This document shows positions 6,625 to 8,365 of a stretch of 8,365 nucleotides of DNA, in pieces (the first letter of the stretch is position 1; each line of letters starts with the position of its first letter). The translations under genes were made by a program, and so were the position numbers. Origin of the DNA: an uncultured Eggerthellaceae bacterium (GTDB lineage Bacteria > Actinomycetota > Coriobacteriia > Coriobacteriales > Eggerthellaceae); contig CAMPAJ010000065.1 in NCBI GenBank assembly GCA_946631805.1, forward strand, positions 1 through 8,365, written 5' to 3'. Under the pieces are notes generated by a model. That model had not been told where the DNA came from. It searched no databases and saw only the letters and a list, made by a program, of their open reading frames with translations.

Positions 6625-6893
6625 ACCACCGTCGACGTGGGGCAGCGATGCGCTCGTCGCGGATGAGCATCGAGGGCTATAGTTCACGCCGCTCGCTCGT
6701 GCCCCGAACAGGGCTGCTGGGGGCTGGGCAGTAATCTCTAGGACGTCCCCAGCGCTCATTTACCACCCTTTTGCGCCGTTGCTGCGTTCTATACTAGGGG
6801 CCGAGCAGCAAGCCGGCGATGCGCGTTGTCGCTTGCGAGTTGACCGCGCGGGGATGATGGGGCGGTAGTATGCGTGCTATCAAAAGGTGAAGG
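6625..6893. other. Gene-free divergent region with several dyads
   Basis: I see no supported gene here. The region has inverted repeats GCTGGGG (6716-6722) with CCCCAGC (6747-6753), an 8-bp palindrome GGACGTCC (6741-6748), and GCAAGC (6808-6813) with GCTTGC (6831-6836). A TATACT (6790-6795) and the pair TTGACC (6840-6845) and TAGTAT (6866-6871, 20-nt spacer) are possible further plus-strand promoter elements. If one is used, the downstream fusion gene has a structured leader of about 100-180 nt. Confidence 0.35.
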
Positions 6894-6924
6894 GCGCAAA
6901 CGAGCCCGCGTACACGGGCTGCGC
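6894..6924 (+). promoter_or_regulatory. Hairpin abutting the -35 element of the fusion gene
   Basis: AGCCCG (6903-6908) pairs with CGGGCT (6915-6920) around a 6-nt loop. Outer arms GCGC (6894-6897) and GCGC (6921-6924) can extend it across a 5-nt bulge. It ends at the base before TTGACG. It could be an activator or repressor site, or a terminator for any transcript from upstream promoters. The T-tract is missing. Confidence 0.3.
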
Positions 6925-6955
6925 TTGACGCATGTCGCGCGCATGCGCCTAGAAT
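6925..6955 (+). promoter_or_regulatory. Promoter of the HD/ADP-ribosylglycohydrolase gene with long 19-nt spacer and internal dyad
   Basis: TTGACG (6925-6930) and TAGAAT (6950-6955) are each one base from consensus and are 19 nt apart, longer than the usual 17. The spacer carries an inverted repeat, GCATG (6930-6934) and CATGC (6942-6946), around a cgcgcg core. Long spacers containing a dyad are typical of promoters activated by MerR-family regulators. That reading is inference. The start would fall near 6962, giving a leader of about 18 nt. Confidence 0.5.
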
Positions 6956-6979
6956 TCCCAGACAAGAGAGGTGGTTACC

Positions 6980-8248
6980 ATGTTATACACTCCGCTCACG
7001 AAAAAGGCTTTGGCCCTTTGTTATGACGCCCATCGCGATCAGGTAGATAAATCCGGCCTGCCCTACGTATTCCATCCCTTTCACCTAGCGGAGCAGATGA
7101 CCGATGAGTACGCCACCTGCGTCGCGCTCCTTCACGATGTTGTGGAGGATACCGATTTGACGTTCGATGACGTGCGCGCGGCAGGCATGCCCAACGAGGT
7201 CGTGGAAGCGCTCGAGCTGCTTACGCACGATCCTTCGGAAGGCTATATGGACTACGTTGCGCGCATTGCCCGCAATCCGTTGGCCAGGCGGGTCAAGCAA
7301 GCGGATTTGCGGCATAACTCCGATACGACGCGGCTCGACGAGGTCGACGAGCAGGCGCTTGCCCGCGTGCAGAAGTATGCCAAGGCGCTTGCGCTGCTGC
7401 AGAAGCCCGCAGACGACCAGGCGATGCTCGGTGCAATCGTCGGTGACATAGTGGGTAGCGTTTACGAATGGGACAACATCAAGACCACGCAGTTCCCGCT
7501 GTTCGCGAAGCAGGCGTTCTTCACCGACGACACGGTCATGACCTTGGCGGTTGCCCAAGCGTTCCTGAATGCGGGCGGACAGGGCGCGGAAGCGCCGGGA
7601 GGAAACGGTCTCGTCAGTCGCGCCCTCTTGGGCGGCGAGCTCGTCGCTAGCATGCAACAACTCGGGCATCGGTATCCCGACGCGGGCTATGGAGGCAGGT
7701 TCAGCGGATGGCTGTGCAAACGCGAACCGAAGCCTTACAACAGTTGGGGAAACGGCTCCGCCATGCGCGTTTCGCCCGTCGCGTGGGTTGCAAGGAGCGT
7801 CGAGCAGGCCGAGCTGCTCGCCGCCGACACGGCACTGCCCACCCACAACCATCCCGAAGGCGTCAAAGGCGCCCAGGCTAGCGCAGCATGCGCCTACCTC
7901 GCGCGCCTCGGCTACGACAACGCCGAAATCCGCGCGTACGTCGAGCGCAACCATGGTTACGACCTGAGCTTCAGCTTGGACGACATTCGCGCAGGCTACG
8001 ATTTCGATGTCAGCTGCCAGGGCAGCGTCCCGCAGGCCATCGTGGCGTTTTTGGAAAGCGATGGCTTCGAAGACGCGATTCGGCGCGCCATCTCGATCGG
8101 CGGCGACAGCGACACGATTGCCGCCATTACCGGCGGCATAGCCCACGCGCGCTACGGCATCCCCCTCGACATCGCCCTGGAAGCCCGCCACCGCCTAACC
8201 CCCGACCTCCTCACCATCCTTGACGACTTCAGCGGCACGTACCTCTAG
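6980..8248 (+). CDS. Fusion of an alarmone-hydrolase-like HD domain and an ADP-ribosylglycohydrolase
   Basis: A 422-residue cytosolic protein with two enzyme domains. Residues 1-141 match the small (p)ppGpp-hydrolase-like HD fold: metal ligands His32 (FHPF), His52-Asp53 (LLHD) and Asp109 (KQADLRHN), with Glu56, Asp57 and Asn113 as the other active-site residues. The base-contacting Arg of RelA/SpoT and Mesh1 (in QxRKSG) is Asp23 here. After a very short link, residues 149-422 form a complete DraG/ARH-type hydrolase: LGAIVGDIVGSVYEW, di-metal Thr182-Asp183-Asp184 (FFTDDT), SWGNGSAMR (255-263), THNHPEG (288-294) and GGDSDT with Asp376 and Asp378. This family removes ADP-ribose from proteins, nucleic acids or small molecules. 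I chose ATG 6980, preceded by agaggtgg (6966-6973); the in-frame GTG at 6971 lies inside that site. No frameshift separates the domains, so this is a true single chain. Substrates are unknown. Confidence 0.9.
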   Translation: MLYTPLTKKALALCYDAHRDQVDKSGLPYVFHPFHLAEQMTDEYATCVALLHDVVEDTDLTFDDVRAAGMPNEVVEALELLTHDPSEGYMDYVARIARNPLARRVKQADLRHNSDTTRLDEVDEQALARVQKYAKALALLQKPADDQAMLGAIVGDIVGSVYEWDNIKTTQFPLFAKQAFFTDDTVMTLAVAQAFLNAGGQGAEAPGGNGLVSRALLGGELVASMQQLGHRYPDAGYGGRFSGWLCKREPKPYNSWGNGSAMRVSPVAWVARSVEQAELLAADTALPTHNHPEGVKGAQASAACAYLARLGYDNAEIRAYVERNHGYDLSFSLDDIRAGYDFDVSCQGSVPQAIVAFLESDGFEDAIRRAISIGGDSDTIAAITGGIAHARYGIPLDIALEARHRLTPDLLTILDDFSGTYL

Positions 8249-8365
8249 CCCGTAATCGAATTCCGCAAGGGTGATGTTCCTCGTTGGGCGTATCGGCTGG
8301 AATCGTTACAAGCTGAGCTGGGCAGCCCCGGGAGGTCGGGGTGGTGGGTCTTGAGCGATTCTGCA

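Noticed and set aside
7085..8191. 368-codon minus-strand frame opposite the HD/ADP-ribosylglycohydrolase gene
   Set aside because: It is a shadow of the fusion gene, with no domain pattern and no ribosome site considered convincing.
8326..8341. CCCCG-GGAGGT-CGGGG hairpin near the right edge as a terminator of the fusion gene
   Set aside because: The stem is only 5 bp, no T-run follows, and it lies about 80 nt past the stop codon.
8245..8365. Minus-strand frame open from the right edge to a TAG at 8245, overlapping the fusion gene stop by 4 nt
   Set aside because: Only about 39 codons are visible and the residues match nothing recognisable. It could be the end of a convergent gene but cannot be supported from this window.
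1..8365. CRISPR arrays, insertion sequences, tRNA or rRNA genes
   Set aside because: No spaced direct repeats, transposase frames, cloverleaf sequences or rRNA signatures were seen on either strand.

Overview
The window is a GC-rich bacterial chromosomal segment with tightly packed genes on both strands. Strong AGGAGG-type ribosome sites, an actinobacterial style of codon use, and small proteins that I associate with gut Coriobacteriia and Clostridia suggest a Coriobacteriia member (Eggerthellaceae-like). That assignment is inference from style and gene content; no rRNA or other taxonomic marker is present.

Layout. Positions 1-1122 (+) hold the 3' part of a secreted coiled-coil NlpC/P60 peptidoglycan hydrolase, cut by the left edge just before its signal-peptide cleavage site. 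A terminator-like hairpin follows, then rnhA (RNase HI, 1223-1708, +). rnhA overlaps by 4 nt, tail to tail, a minus-strand unit of engB (ribosome-assembly GTPase, 1705-2289) preceded by a 26-residue membrane microprotein (2306-2386). Upstream of that unit lie a strongly structured stretch (2469-2626) and an extended -10 promoter reading toward it, so this may be a long structured leader or a small RNA.

Positions 2793-5252 (+) form a metal-transport module: an 83-residue one-helix protein (DUF6110-like), a 14-bp GC hairpin, and a P1B-type ATPase. The ATPase has a cysteine-free HMA_2-like N-terminus with an Arg-rich start, and Ser-Cys-Gly-Leu in place of the usual Cys-Pro-Cys metal motif. These traits recall the P1B-6 ATPases, which include FezB of ferrosome (iron-granule) loci. 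Converging on it is a 12-helix MFS exporter (5362-6555, -).

Positions 6556-6979 are a 424-nt gene-free divergent region rich in dyads. It ends in a promoter with a 19-nt spacer holding an inverted repeat. This drives a 422-residue gene (6980-8248, +) that fuses a small-alarmone-hydrolase-like HD domain to a complete ADP-ribosylglycohydrolase. The last 117 nt (8249-8365) hold no gene I can support.

The most interesting items are the HD/ADP-ribosylglycohydrolase fusion, the possible ferrosome-type ATPase module, and the structured leader with its microprotein upstream of engB.
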